DNA from: Anaerolineales bacterium
GTDB taxonomy: Bacteria; Chloroflexota; Anaerolineae; Anaerolineales; Villigracilaceae
DNA length: 64,000 nt
NCBI GenBank assembly: GCA_023382595.1
Contig: JAHDWB010000001.1
Location: forward strand, 868,001-932,000
Reading direction: 5' to 3'
Shown here: positions 48,561 through 56,771 of the stretch, piece after piece
How the letters are laid out: every line of letters begins with the position of its first letter
Position numbering within the stretch: position 1 is the first letter of the stretch
The notes under the pieces: generated by a model
Told to the model about the DNA's origin: nothing
Seen by the model: only the letters and a program-made list of their open reading frames with translations
The model's database searches: none
Translations under genes and position numbers: made by a program

Positions 48561-49760
48561 TCAGGGCGGTTCGCTTGATGTTTGTGTCCTTTGGTAGCGG
48601 CGGATGATGAGAAGCGTTCCCCATAACCCGATCAAGCCGATCAGGGCAATGACCGCTTCGATGGTCCAGAGTTTGGCGGCGGAGTTGGTCACGCCCCAGA
48701 AGGAAGCAAACCCGGCAGGCGCATCAAGCACAGTCTTGTAGAGCACCGCCAGCCATGCCCATTTTGCCTCGCCGCTGGCGATGGCATAAAAGATCAGAAC
48801 ACAGGAGAAGATATGCGCAAGGATCACAAACAGGCGTTCGACTACCGGTGCAAGCCCCATCACGAGCGTGGAATTGGCCGCCATGCTCCCCAATGTGGGA
48901 ATGGGCAGCGCATCCGGCGCTGTGATGCCGACCAGACCAGAAAGCAATCCGGCGAGCCCGAGCAAAAGCGCCTCGACGACACCGAACCCGATTCCGAAAA
49001 CCAATGCATGGTCCCAAGCGGCTTTTCCCCAGCGATTGTTACGCAGAATAAGATACGCCAGCCCGGCTTCGAAGATGCCGGTCAGCGCGCCGATGTAGAG
49101 GTAGGCGGTCAGGTTACCGGGTGAGAAAAGCTGTTCGGAACCCACACCCAAGGCGCGGAATACCGGCGGGTTGACCGGAATGGCAAACGCGAATTTGACG
49201 ACCACGGTCAGCACCCAAAACAGCGCTCCCAGCCCCAGATAACGCCAACCCAGCCATTTCCGGCGGGCGGCATACAGCACGAACGCCAACGCAACCAGGA
49301 TCATGCCCGCGCCGGGCACCAGAATGCCTGCACCGAGCTTGATGGCATGCCAGCCCAGATCATAGGTGGCGGAAATATTTTCGCTATAGACCAACCCGAG
49401 GGTATAGGTTCCGGTGCGGGCGGAGGGCAGGTCGTATTCCGCATTGATGGAGAAGTCGCCCTGCTGGATGGTGCCTGAATTCCAGACGACTCCTCCATCC
49501 GGATCGCGCAATTCAAAACGCAGGGTGCCGCTTTGGACGTCGCCGCTGAGCTTGATCTTGATCGGTGTGCGCTCCGCGATCATGCCCTCATCGACGAAGA
49601 TGCTGAAGTAAAACTCTTCGCCCGCCTGTGCAAAATTCAACTGACTGCCCTGCACCGTCGCCCAGCGGTAGTTCATCGGAATGTTCGAATGCTGCGTGGC
49701 ACAGCCGGTCAACAGGCTCAGCCCAATGCATACAAGCGATAGATATAAAATTCGTTTCAT
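48561..49760 (-). CDS. YhfC-like intramembrane protease with N-terminal lipoprotein domain
   Basis: 399 residues. It begins with a lipobox signal peptide (LSLLTGCATQ), followed by an extracytoplasmic beta-rich domain of about 130 residues (SGDVQSGTLRFELRDPDGGVV), then seven or eight membrane segments that resemble the YhfC (DUF2324) family: GALTGIFEAGLAYLIL with the key glutamate, and AAWDHALVFGIGFGVVEALLLG. YhfC is related to CPBP proteases. The ATG at 49760 gives a clean signal peptide; the longer frame upstream is rejected. The fusion to a lipoprotein domain is unusual as far as I know. Last gene of the co-directional run from 57620. Confidence 0.8.
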   Translation of the reverse strand: MKRILYLSLVCIGLSLLTGCATQHSNIPMNYRWATVQGSQLNFAQAGEEFYFSIFVDEGMIAERTPIKIKLSGDVQSGTLRFELRDPDGGVVWNSGTIQQGDFSINAEYDLPSARTGTYTLGLVYSENISATYDLGWHAIKLGAGILVPGAGMILVALAFVLYAARRKWLGWRYLGLGALFWVLTVVVKFAFAIPVNPPVFRALGVGSEQLFSPGNLTAYLYIGALTGIFEAGLAYLILRNNRWGKAAWDHALVFGIGFGVVEALLLGLAGLLSGLVGITAPDALPIPTLGSMAANSTLVMGLAPVVERLFVILAHIFSCVLIFYAIASGEAKWAWLAVLYKTVLDAPAGFASFWGVTNSAAKLWTIEAVIALIGLIGLWGTLLIIRRYQRTQTSSEPP

Positions 49761-50050
49761 GTTTCTGCAAACAACCTTTCGAAACCGGGATAGGCTTTCA
49801 ACGGGATCAACTCGAACGTGATCAACTGGTTCTGGACGAATGGCAGCGTGGACAACGCCTCCCGCGCCGCCTCCACCGATGGACATTCCAACACCAACAC
49901 CGCCTCGCTTCTGTCCGCGCGGAAGTATGATTCTCGAACCACGCCAGCCTGAACCAACGCCCAAACCTGACGCGCCTCGTCTTTTGCATATTCCTGAAAC
50001 CCCTCAGCAGTCGCGCTGGGAAGTTCGTGTTCGAGCGCAAGGATCTTCAT
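49757..50050 (-). CDS. Small ferredoxin-like-fold (YCII / muconolactone isomerase-like) protein
   Basis: 97-residue soluble protein. The pattern LALEHELPSATAEGFQEYAKDEARQVWALVQAGVVRESYFRADRSEAVLVLECPSVEAAREALSTLPFVQ is typical of the dimeric alpha/beta barrel proteins of muconolactone-isomerase or YCII type. Such free-standing proteins are annotated as hypothetical or superoxide reductase-like. Start at 50050. It overlaps the YhfC-like gene by four bases and starts two bases after the DUF6544 gene. Confidence 0.7.
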   Translation of the reverse strand: MKILALEHELPSATAEGFQEYAKDEARQVWALVQAGVVRESYFRADRSEAVLVLECPSVEAAREALSTLPFVQNQLITFELIPLKAYPGFERLFAET

Positions 50051-50052
50051 AC

Positions 50053-50871
50053 CTACGGTCCCTTTTGCCGGATGTACTCCGCCACATCCACGTTGTATTT
50101 CACTTCCTCCAGCGTGAAGACCGCCCACGGAATGCCCTGGTCGAGCCAGGTGGCAGAACCGACTGCGCTCAGGTTTGTCCCTGCGATATTGGGTCCCTCA
50201 ACGCTTCTCGTAATCCACAGGATTTTCTTCGCAGCGGGTCCGCTGTCACGGTAGCGCATGGATTCCATACTGTCGAGCAGGTTCGTGTCAGGGTCGAAGC
50301 GCATAACGAAGTTCTCTTCGATGTTGCCATACGGGACGAACAGCAGGGCGGTATGATCGTCCACCGCTTCCCATCTCACGCGCGGATCGGTGATCCAGAT
50401 CGACGGGAACCACGCCGCCTCCGCCCAAACCGCAAGGTTGGCGGCTTGACTGGTGGCTGGGTCATTCTCCAGCGTGCCGATGACGGGAAGCTCGAACAGG
50501 CTGTGCCCGTCCACATACATCTCGTTCACCTTCATGAACGGGATGCCGAACCATGTCGCTTCAATGTAATGACGATAGTCCCTACCCGCATTGTGGACGA
50601 AGATGAAGCGCGCCGGGAATTTGACCCCAAAGGGACTGATCACGGCTCTTCCCTTGATGACGGCTGTTTCCACGACCGGAACCTGATCGCCATAGACGGT
50701 TTGATAAAAGCGTTCCACGGGCGCAGGCAAGCCTGCTGGCAATAGGATGGTCTCCGGCTCTGGCGCTGTTTCCGCATACGGCTCAAACGCTCTCGGTTTG
50801 ACCTGCAATCCCAGCCAGCCGAGCAAAAGCAGGATGGCAAAGACACATAGGATGATGAGTAAGATTTTCAT
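50053..50871 (-). CDS. DUF6544 family protein
   Basis: 272-residue protein with one N-terminal hydrophobic segment (MKILLIILCVFAILLLLGWL) and an extracytoplasmic domain. The start of the domain, LPAPVERFYQTVYGDQVPVVE, and RFIFVHNAGRDYRHYIEATWFGIPFMKVNEMYVDGHS are typical of DUF6544. Function unknown. I chose the ATG at 50871, which overlaps the end of the preceding gene by four bases (translational coupling). The longer frame has an unconserved N-terminus. Confidence 0.8.
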   Translation of the reverse strand: MKILLIILCVFAILLLLGWLGLQVKPRAFEPYAETAPEPETILLPAGLPAPVERFYQTVYGDQVPVVETAVIKGRAVISPFGVKFPARFIFVHNAGRDYRHYIEATWFGIPFMKVNEMYVDGHSLFELPVIGTLENDPATSQAANLAVWAEAAWFPSIWITDPRVRWEAVDDHTALLFVPYGNIEENFVMRFDPDTNLLDSMESMRYRDSGPAAKKILWITRSVEGPNIAGTNLSAVGSATWLDQGIPWAVFTLEEVKYNVDVAEYIRQKGP

Positions 50872-51257
50872 TTGGCTTTCTTCCAGTTCACTGCAATCAC
50901 ATAGATCAAGGCAATTTCGAGTAATATCTGCGCGATCTTCGAGACCAATCCGCCGGGCGAGAACATCACAGCAGGACGGTTCTGGTACATGCTGAAGAAG
51001 AACAGGATGACCATGGCATTGATGAACGCACCGAAGAGCAACAGCCAGCGGTTGCGGAGCAGGATGAGCAAGCCGCCGAGGACATAGCATCCCGCCGCGA
51101 CGTAGATGATGCCCGCGGGCTTCTCGCTCACTTGCAGGTCGCCCACGCCGAGGATGTTAAATTGCATCAGGAGATAGGAGAGGGCAGCAAGGAATGCCAG
51201 CGCAACGGCAATCCATAGAATGCGAGTATTTGTTTTTGAGTATTGAGATGTATTCAT
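50868..51257 (-). CDS. Four-helix membrane protein, hypothetical
   Basis: 129-residue protein with four hydrophobic segments: IAVALAFLAALSYLLMQF, GIIYVAAGCYVLGGLLILL, WLLLFGAFINAMVILFFFSMY and IAQILLEIALIYVIAVNW. No family recognised. It is part of the tight run of membrane protein genes from 51817 to 48561; its end overlaps the DUF6544 start. Confidence 0.7.
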   Translation of the reverse strand: MNTSQYSKTNTRILWIAVALAFLAALSYLLMQFNILGVGDLQVSEKPAGIIYVAAGCYVLGGLLILLRNRWLLLFGAFINAMVILFFFSMYQNRPAVMFSPGGLVSKIAQILLEIALIYVIAVNWKKAK

Positions 51258-51298
51258 GGTCGATCCATTACTTTCGTGACAGGTTTAACCGAAAGAGT

Positions 51299-51817
51299 TT
51301 ATATCAACAGTGGACGAAGATTTCGCGCCCATTCACGGATGGCGTTCCAGTCGCGGTGATCGCCTTCCTGCCATGCGCCGAACAGAACGCTCAAACGGAA
51401 CTTCAGCCTGTCACCGAACGAAGGAATCTGGCTTACATCCAAACCGCCCGCAAAGAGACCTTCGCTTACAGGTCTCACCAACTTGCGGACAGGATCCAGC
51501 CAGGTCGCGACGTGGCTTCTGTACTGTCCTCCATTCCGCATGGCTAACGTCATGCACACGAGGAACGCGGCAAAAGGCTTACGCTTCAAGTCCGCTTGAT
51601 GTGCCTGGACGAATTGCACAGCTTCGGGAAGCCACGCCCCTCCGTTGACCGCGCTCCCTGCCACAACAGCCCGATACGCTGAAAGATCCTTTACCTCGCG
51701 CATGGGGATCACATCCACCTGCGCACCGGTTTCGGCGAGGGCTTTGCCGATGGCTTCCGCCACTCCTGTCGTCCAGCCTGTCCGAGTGGCGTATGTAACG
51801 AGAATCTTGTTTGACAT
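51299..51817 (-). CDS. Flavodoxin-domain protein (HemG-like)
   Basis: 172-residue flavodoxin-type protein. The FMN phosphate loop is ILVTYATRTGWTTGVAEAIG, followed by VDVIPMREVKDLSAYRAVVAGSAVNGGAWLPEAVQFV, typical of menaquinone-dependent protoporphyrinogen oxidase (HemG)-like flavodoxins. I chose the ATG at 51817 because GGAGG lies seven bases upstream. A role in electron transfer is likely, but no haem gene is nearby, so HemG function is not supported by context. Confidence 0.87.
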   Translation of the reverse strand: MSNKILVTYATRTGWTTGVAEAIGKALAETGAQVDVIPMREVKDLSAYRAVVAGSAVNGGAWLPEAVQFVQAHQADLKRKPFAAFLVCMTLAMRNGGQYRSHVATWLDPVRKLVRPVSEGLFAGGLDVSQIPSFGDRLKFRLSVLFGAWQEGDHRDWNAIREWARNLRPLLI

Positions 51818-51903
51818 GTCCATTCCTCCATTTATATGTTTTCGCCCGAGCCCGCCTATGCAGTGCGGGACGGATGATTGCCGCGGGTTTTGTGTGAGAA
51901 ACC

Positions 51904-52773
51904 TTATGAGATGTTGCGAAAGAAACGGATCGCCAGCCCAACAGAGAACGCGCCCATCACCACCCACGAACCGATCATGCCGATGTACACGCCGATGGGG
52001 AAGACGAATCCCGCCAGCGTTTGGCTGATGGTTTGCGCGATGACCACAACTCCGATGAGCGTACAAAGGATGAGCAACGGCGCGGCGAGGAGATAGCCGA
52101 GCGGCTTTCGTTTCAGGAGGTAAACGCCCGTAATTACACATGCGGGCGTAATCACCGCGGAGTCAAATCCGTGGGTGAACATCGTCGTATACGGACCCAG
52201 GTTGGCAGGCGCCTGACCCGTCATCAGCGGACCGATCAACTCGCTGAGCCAGAGCATCAAGGTGCCGAGGCCCGCCACGAACATGAAGATTGCAATCCCG
52301 CGGCGCGGCATCCCGGAGGTCACTTTGCTGGCTAGGCTTTGCGTATCGAAGGAAGTCAGCGCGAGCATCACGGCGAGAAGGCTGGCGGAGAATAATGCCG
52401 TATAGACCAGGAACAGGGAATTGAAGATCGCTGAGAAGGTGTACGTCACGCCAAGATAAAGGAAATACAGAAGCATCCCGATCAGGAAGATGCCTCCGCG
52501 CAATGACCCGCGGCGATACAGCCAATAGCCTGTCAGCAGTAGAGGGATGCCCGCAAACAACGTGACTGCATCCGTACCTTTGAAAAGGGCAGCGACGAAG
52601 GAGGAGTCGTGACGATATACGCCTTGTCCATAAATTTCAACAGTGTCCCCGTAGACTGTCGTAAACGGAAATGCACCATCCCCACCTTGGGAGAACAGAC
52701 CCACTCCCGCAATGATGATCACGAGGACGGCGATCAACGGGACAAGCCAATTGAGAGCAGAATTTTGTTTCAT
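51904..52773 (-). CDS. Polytopic membrane protein, hypothetical
   Basis: 289-residue membrane protein with about seven hydrophobic segments and an extracytoplasmic loop (VYGDTVEIYGQGVYRHDSSF) after the first one. No named family recognised. The ATG at 52773 follows a good AAGGAG-type site in the 10-bp gap after the CopD-like gene, so it belongs to the same unit. The longer frame upstream is rejected. Confidence 0.65.
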   Translation of the reverse strand: MKQNSALNWLVPLIAVLVIIIAGVGLFSQGGDGAFPFTTVYGDTVEIYGQGVYRHDSSFVAALFKGTDAVTLFAGIPLLLTGYWLYRRGSLRGGIFLIGMLLYFLYLGVTYTFSAIFNSLFLVYTALFSASLLAVMLALTSFDTQSLASKVTSGMPRRGIAIFMFVAGLGTLMLWLSELIGPLMTGQAPANLGPYTTMFTHGFDSAVITPACVITGVYLLKRKPLGYLLAAPLLILCTLIGVVVIAQTISQTLAGFVFPIGVYIGMIGSWVVMGAFSVGLAIRFFRNIS

Positions 52774-52783
52774 TGTTTTCTCC

Positions 52784-53239
52784 TTATTCAACTTGCGCCA
52801 GAGCCGTAAGAAGCAAAACCAAAACACCGCAGACCGCCATCACGTGGACATGACCCCGGAAGCGGGTGATCGCCTGTTCCGTATCGTTCGACAGCATCAT
52901 CGGACCGACGCGCAGAATGGCGTTGTACCAAAATCCCAGCGCGATCATCGCCACGATCAGAATATGCTTGACCAGCATCAGGATGCCCCACAGATTGCCG
53001 AAGTCCATGAAGCCCAGATAGCCCGTATCGATCAGCATCAAGTGGGTGCCTGTGATCATGAAGACGATCAACGAGGCGTACAGCCAATAGCGGCTGCGTT
53101 TTGAGATCTCACTGAGGGCGGGTCCGTTCTTCGAGAGCGCAGGGATGTAAATCCCTGCCAGCAAAAGATAATGCCCGATAAAAACGACAGTGGCGAGGAC
53201 GTGAAACCAGACGGAGAGTGAAATGAGAAGTTGTGACAT
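52784..53239 (-). CDS. CopD-like four-helix membrane protein
   Basis: 151-residue membrane protein. The opening LSVWFHVLATVVFIGHYLLLAGIYIPAL and the later histidine-containing helices (VKHILIVAMIALGFWYNAILR, RGHVHVMAVCGVLVLLL) resemble the CopD domain of copper-import or heme-binding proteins. It could bind haem or copper, but only family resemblance supports this. Upstream is the copy of the leader motif at 53386. Confidence 0.68.
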   Translation of the reverse strand: MSQLLISLSVWFHVLATVVFIGHYLLLAGIYIPALSKNGPALSEISKRSRYWLYASLIVFMITGTHLMLIDTGYLGFMDFGNLWGILMLVKHILIVAMIALGFWYNAILRVGPMMLSNDTEQAITRFRGHVHVMAVCGVLVLLLTALAQVE

Positions 53240-53355
53240 GGTTGTATTCCTTTTGGGTTCCGTACTTATACCTTTCGGAGAATGCCCGACAAAGTGACGT
53301 TAATCACGCTCATTGTCAGGAATCTCCTTATCCTGAGTCTATTGGATGAGAAGAA

Positions 53356-53403
53356 AAAACTCCCCCGCCGTTGGAGGAGACTTTAACTGGTCATGTGGAC
53401 AGG
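53356..53403 (-). promoter_or_regulatory. Leader motif (dyad plus hairpin), upstream of the CopD-like gene
   Basis: The plus-strand 18-mer at 53386 is ACTGGTCATGTGGACAGG, a degenerate dyad like those at 53897 and 57686; on the minus strand it precedes a hairpin (CTCC...GGAG) and a T run. ACTGGTCAT is also matched by ATGACCAGT at 53410, giving a wider dyad. It lies about 120 bp before the CopD-like gene and just after the stop of the gene before it, so the hairpin may also end that gene. Confidence 0.55.
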
Positions 53404-53433
53404 TCGGGGCATGACCAGTTTCAACTCCGCCCC

Positions 53434-53823
53434 TCATCGCGCCAATAGATAATGTGCCACTGCGTTCACCACTTTGAGACCAGCCAGAATTGCAATCGCA
53501 AGCAACGCCTGCCCGTCGTTCGCAATGAACGGAAGTTTCCAACCAGCGAAGACCGCCAGCGTGATGATGAGGATGAGTCCGCCGAGCAGGTAGCCGAGGA
53601 TCGAGAGCGGATGGGTCCACTCGTTTGCAGCCGCGATGCGTCCGATCCCGCCCTGCTGACAGATCGCCATGCCAATAAACACGAGCAGGATGATGTCAAT
53701 GCGGACATTGGAGAGCAGGGGCACGCGTTTGCCCGTCGCGCCGATAAAGGTGATTGCGGCAAAGATGAGTGCAAGACCGATGATGGCGGGGGTAATGGGT
53801 GCAGATTGTGCAATAGTTTTCAT
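53434..53823 (-). CDS. Four-helix membrane protein, hypothetical
   Basis: 129-residue membrane protein with four hydrophobic segments (ITPAIIGLALIFAAITFIG, IDIILLVFIGMAICQQGGIGRI, ILGYLLGGLILIITLAVFAG, ALLAIAILAGLKVVNAVAHYL). Good ribosome site AGAAAGGAAACC before the ATG. No family recognised. It has its own leader motif (53866-53914), which separates it from the CPBP gene before it. Confidence 0.65.
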   Translation of the reverse strand: MKTIAQSAPITPAIIGLALIFAAITFIGATGKRVPLLSNVRIDIILLVFIGMAICQQGGIGRIAAANEWTHPLSILGYLLGGLILIITLAVFAGWKLPFIANDGQALLAIAILAGLKVVNAVAHYLLAR

Positions 53824-53865
53824 GGTATGGTTTCCTTTCTTCCAACATGATAGTTTTCATCAATT

Positions 53866-53914
53866 AAAAACTCCCCTGTCATGAGGGGAGTTTCAAACTG
53901 GTCAAACGGATAGG
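53866..53914 (-). promoter_or_regulatory. Leader motif (dyad plus hairpin) upstream of the four-helix protein gene
   Basis: Plus-strand dyad ACTGGTCAAACGGATAGG (53897-53914) next to a perfect hairpin, AAACTCCCC / GGGGAGTTT, with a T run on the minus strand (53866-53893). It is 40 bp before the ATG of the gene at 53823 and about 35 bp after the CPBP gene, so the hairpin can act either as terminator of the CPBP gene or as attenuator of the next gene. Confidence 0.65.
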
Positions 53915-53929
53915 TTTTATTGCGATTAT

Positions 53930-54793
53930 TTACCGCTCAGGCAAAGTTTGCGCCAGTATCTTCTTCTCGTGTACGAGTGCCTTTGCACCCCAAATCACAG
54001 TGATACCAACTGCCGAGACGAACCACAACCCGATGGTCAAATTATCCGCACGTTCGGTGAGCGTGAACAACTCACCGGTGAAATTGACCATGGCATGGAA
54101 CAGGATCACAGCCAGCGTACTGCGGTTTGTGTTGTTGTAGATCCAGGTGAAGATAAAAGTGAGGGGAATAATCCCGGCGAAGAACAGCCAGAATGCGGGC
54201 GTGCCAATGCCGAGACTCGCCTGATACGAATCCCGAATGAAGAACGTCGGCAAATGCCACACCGACCATACGATTCCCAGAATCAGGCTGGAGATCAAGG
54301 CATTATGTTTCTCTTGCAAACGGTCCAACACGTAGCCGCGCCAGCCCAGTTCCTCGATGAAGGGGAACAGCGTTGCAAACAGAATAGATGGGATGATGGA
54401 GGATGGGCTCGTGAGTACATTAAGAGCAGTTTCCCCCCAGGTCCCGCCTGTGCCGCCTGTCAAAACATCCGCGAGCGCTGCCAGCCCGTTCAGGATGGGC
54501 ACGAACAGGAGGATGACCAGATACCATCTGGCTGGGATGCGGTTGAAGCCGATGATGCGCCTCCAGTAATCCCGCCTGCCTTCTTTATCCCGCGTGAGGT
54601 AGGTGAATGCAATTCCTGTTACCATCGGTCCGAGGGCGGCAAGCAGGACCAGTACAAGCCCGGTGGGTGTTTCCATGCCGAGGTCCATCAGGATCGCCAG
54701 CCCGCCGAAGACTCCCGACCAGATAAAAGTCGCGAGGAAATATATCCAGGGGGAAGCAAGGGCAGGACGCGTGGTTTTCAAGTTTTCATTCAT
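53930..54793 (-). CDS. CPBP family intramembrane protease-like protein
   Basis: 287-residue membrane protein with eight hydrophobic segments. Motifs: FIEELGWRGYVLDRLQ (EExxxR), WSVWHLPTFF (second box, histidine) and ILFHAMVNFTGE (third box). Family members are membrane glutamic proteases. The gene follows the alpha/beta hydrolase by 18 bp. Confidence 0.92.
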   Translation of the reverse strand: MNENLKTTRPALASPWIYFLATFIWSGVFGGLAILMDLGMETPTGLVLVLLAALGPMVTGIAFTYLTRDKEGRRDYWRRIIGFNRIPARWYLVILLFVPILNGLAALADVLTGGTGGTWGETALNVLTSPSSIIPSILFATLFPFIEELGWRGYVLDRLQEKHNALISSLILGIVWSVWHLPTFFIRDSYQASLGIGTPAFWLFFAGIIPLTFIFTWIYNNTNRSTLAVILFHAMVNFTGELFTLTERADNLTIGLWFVSAVGITVIWGAKALVHEKKILAQTLPER

Positions 54794-54811
54794 TTGATTT
54801 CTCCTTTTTGA

Positions 54812-56125
54812 TCAATCATTTGATGCAAATGTTTCGGCGAGCACTTCGTTTACCACCGCATCCACGAACAAAGCCGACTCAGTGACCCACGGGTTGTGAC
54901 CCGAACGCTCGAACCAGATCAATTCCTTGTGCGGCGCGTTCAGCAATTCAAAATATTCTTCAGCCAGCACAGGCGGCGCATTGACGTCATGCCGACCGAG
55001 AAAAAAGTACACAGGTACTTCGAGTTGTGTCGCCTGCACGCGGAAGTCCACTTCCCAAAGTTGCGGGTACACCACATCCATTGTTTCGAGCGCGCCGCGA
55101 AACCAACTCACCTTGTCGTATAAGCCATACTCCGAGCCAGCCAGGTCTTGAAACGTATTGAAACCATCATCCGCGATGTTCGAGTCGGCGTTCATGTAAT
55201 TGAATGTCTCCATCAAAAAGGCGGCTTCCTTCATCGCCACACCGTTGCCGTAATACGGCGGCGGTCCCTGCTGCTTAAGTTGTTCCACCTTTTCGGCATG
55301 CCCTCGTTCCTCCATCAACTTCAAAACGAAGTCGTAGCACATCAGGTCGTTTTCCAAGAACGCGACCATCTGTCCCGTACCGATGAACGCATGGAACAAT
55401 TCGGGGTTCCGCTGGACCATCCACACGCCCAACGCGCTGCCCCACGACTCGCCCAACAAATAGACTTTCTCCTCACCAAATCGTTCGCGCAGATGATTAA
55501 CCAGCGCGATCCCATCCTTGACATACCGTTCGGGACTCAGCTGTTGCCTGTTTACCGCATCGAAGGATTTTCCCGCCCCCGGCTGTTCCCAGTTGACCAC
55601 GACGAAATGCTCCTCCAGCCCGCCCAGCGCGCGCCGCGCAGTGACCAGTTGACTGCCGCCCGGTCCGCCCGCGAGGAAAAGCAATACAGGTTTGTCCATG
55701 TCTTTTCCGCGGATGGAGATCCATTGCTCGCTCCCGTTCAGGTTCACTTTTTCGAGCGAGGCAATCGAATTCGGAAGAGGATTTCCGTTTGCATCCGTGA
55801 TGGGAGGCGTAAAGGCGAGCGCTTGCGAGATTACCACTGCGAGAATGGCAACGAGAAGCATCCCAGCGATTCCCGTCACGATGACTTTCCATGTGCGCAG
55901 GCGAAGCACCGCGACGATCAACGCAATGTACGCGATGCCGAGCGGGACCCAGATCCAGGCGGGAACAGGCGTCGATAACGGGAGCAGGACGATCGGGAGT
56001 CCGAACGCAAGGACGAGGAGCGCGGTCAAGATGTATCCGAACGAGATCAAAATCGTCCGCATGATTTTTTCGATTCGGTTTGTCTGCGCCTTCGATGGTT
56101 TCATGACATTAGCGGTTGTACCCAT
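54812..56125 (-). CDS. Membrane-anchored alpha/beta hydrolase (proline iminopeptidase-like)
   Basis: 437 residues. The first 120 residues have three or four hydrophobic segments; the remainder is an alpha/beta hydrolase. The oxyanion region is LLFLAGGPGGSQL, the nucleophile elbow is LLGESWGSALG, the late Asp is in FFLGRHDVNAPP and the His in ERSGHNPWV. The closest type is proline iminopeptidase (S33). The gene overlaps the end of the ECF sigma gene by 17 bp, so the two are likely cotranslated. The substrate is unknown. Confidence 0.87.
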   Translation of the reverse strand: MGTTANVMKPSKAQTNRIEKIMRTILISFGYILTALLVLAFGLPIVLLPLSTPVPAWIWVPLGIAYIALIVAVLRLRTWKVIVTGIAGMLLVAILAVVISQALAFTPPITDANGNPLPNSIASLEKVNLNGSEQWISIRGKDMDKPVLLFLAGGPGGSQLVTARRALGGLEEHFVVVNWEQPGAGKSFDAVNRQQLSPERYVKDGIALVNHLRERFGEEKVYLLGESWGSALGVWMVQRNPELFHAFIGTGQMVAFLENDLMCYDFVLKLMEERGHAEKVEQLKQQGPPPYYGNGVAMKEAAFLMETFNYMNADSNIADDGFNTFQDLAGSEYGLYDKVSWFRGALETMDVVYPQLWEVDFRVQATQLEVPVYFFLGRHDVNAPPVLAEEYFELLNAPHKELIWFERSGHNPWVTESALFVDAVVNEVLAETFASND

Positions 56126-56753
56126 ATTGGTTCCTTTTTGTTGCTTGACCGTTCATCGAACGTCCGAAAGAATCTCGAAGTTTCTCCTGCATTTGAAGTC
56201 GGGCGCGTGCCAAGCGGCTTTTGACCGTTCCGATGGGGACGCCCAGCGTTTGCGCCGCCTCGGCATAATCGAACTCATACACATCCACCAGCATGATGAC
56301 GCTGCGAAATGCGCGGGGCAATTCATCCAACATTCGATACAGTTCCTTTGTTAACTCATTCTGCTCCGCTTTCATTTCCGGCGATGCAGTGGGGGCGGCA
56401 AGCCAGGCGGGAGACTCGTTCTCCACGCCATAATCATTTTCAGGGAACAGGGAGATGACTGGACAGCGGCGTGATTGGCGGAAGATGTCGTACGCTACAT
56501 TGGTCGCAATCTTCAATAACCAGGCACGGAACGACCCGCCGCGAAACTCGGCAATATGTTGAAACGCCTTTACAAAACTCTCCTGTGCCGCATCTTCGGC
56601 AGAGTCGCGATCTTTCAATAATGCGAAGGCGTGGTGATAGACGAGACCCTGATGCGCCAATACCAAGTGGTTGAAGGCATCCAAATCGCCCTTGGAAGCC
56701 TTTTGGATCAGCAGTGCTTCGGCTGGTTGGGACGTCGTGTTCGCAACTCCCAT
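56109..56753 (-). CDS. ECF-type RNA polymerase sigma factor
   Basis: 214-residue sigma factor with region 2 (FNHLVLAHQGLVYHHAFALLKDRDSAEDAAQESFVKAF, WLLKIATNVAYDIFR) and region 4 (LPRAFRSVIMLVDVYEFDYAEAAQTLGVPIGTVKSRLARAR). Regions 1.1 and 3 are absent, as expected for ECF types. No zinc-finger or other anti-sigma protein is adjacent; instead the neighbours are CPBP proteases and a membrane hydrolase. It starts 18 bp after the CPBP gene at 57620, probably in one operon. Confidence 0.93.
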   Translation of the reverse strand: MGVANTTSQPAEALLIQKASKGDLDAFNHLVLAHQGLVYHHAFALLKDRDSAEDAAQESFVKAFQHIAEFRGGSFRAWLLKIATNVAYDIFRQSRRCPVISLFPENDYGVENESPAWLAAPTASPEMKAEQNELTKELYRMLDELPRAFRSVIMLVDVYEFDYAEAAQTLGVPIGTVKSRLARARLQMQEKLRDSFGRSMNGQATKRNQYGYNR

Positions 56754-56771
56754 TTCATCTACCTTGTCAAA

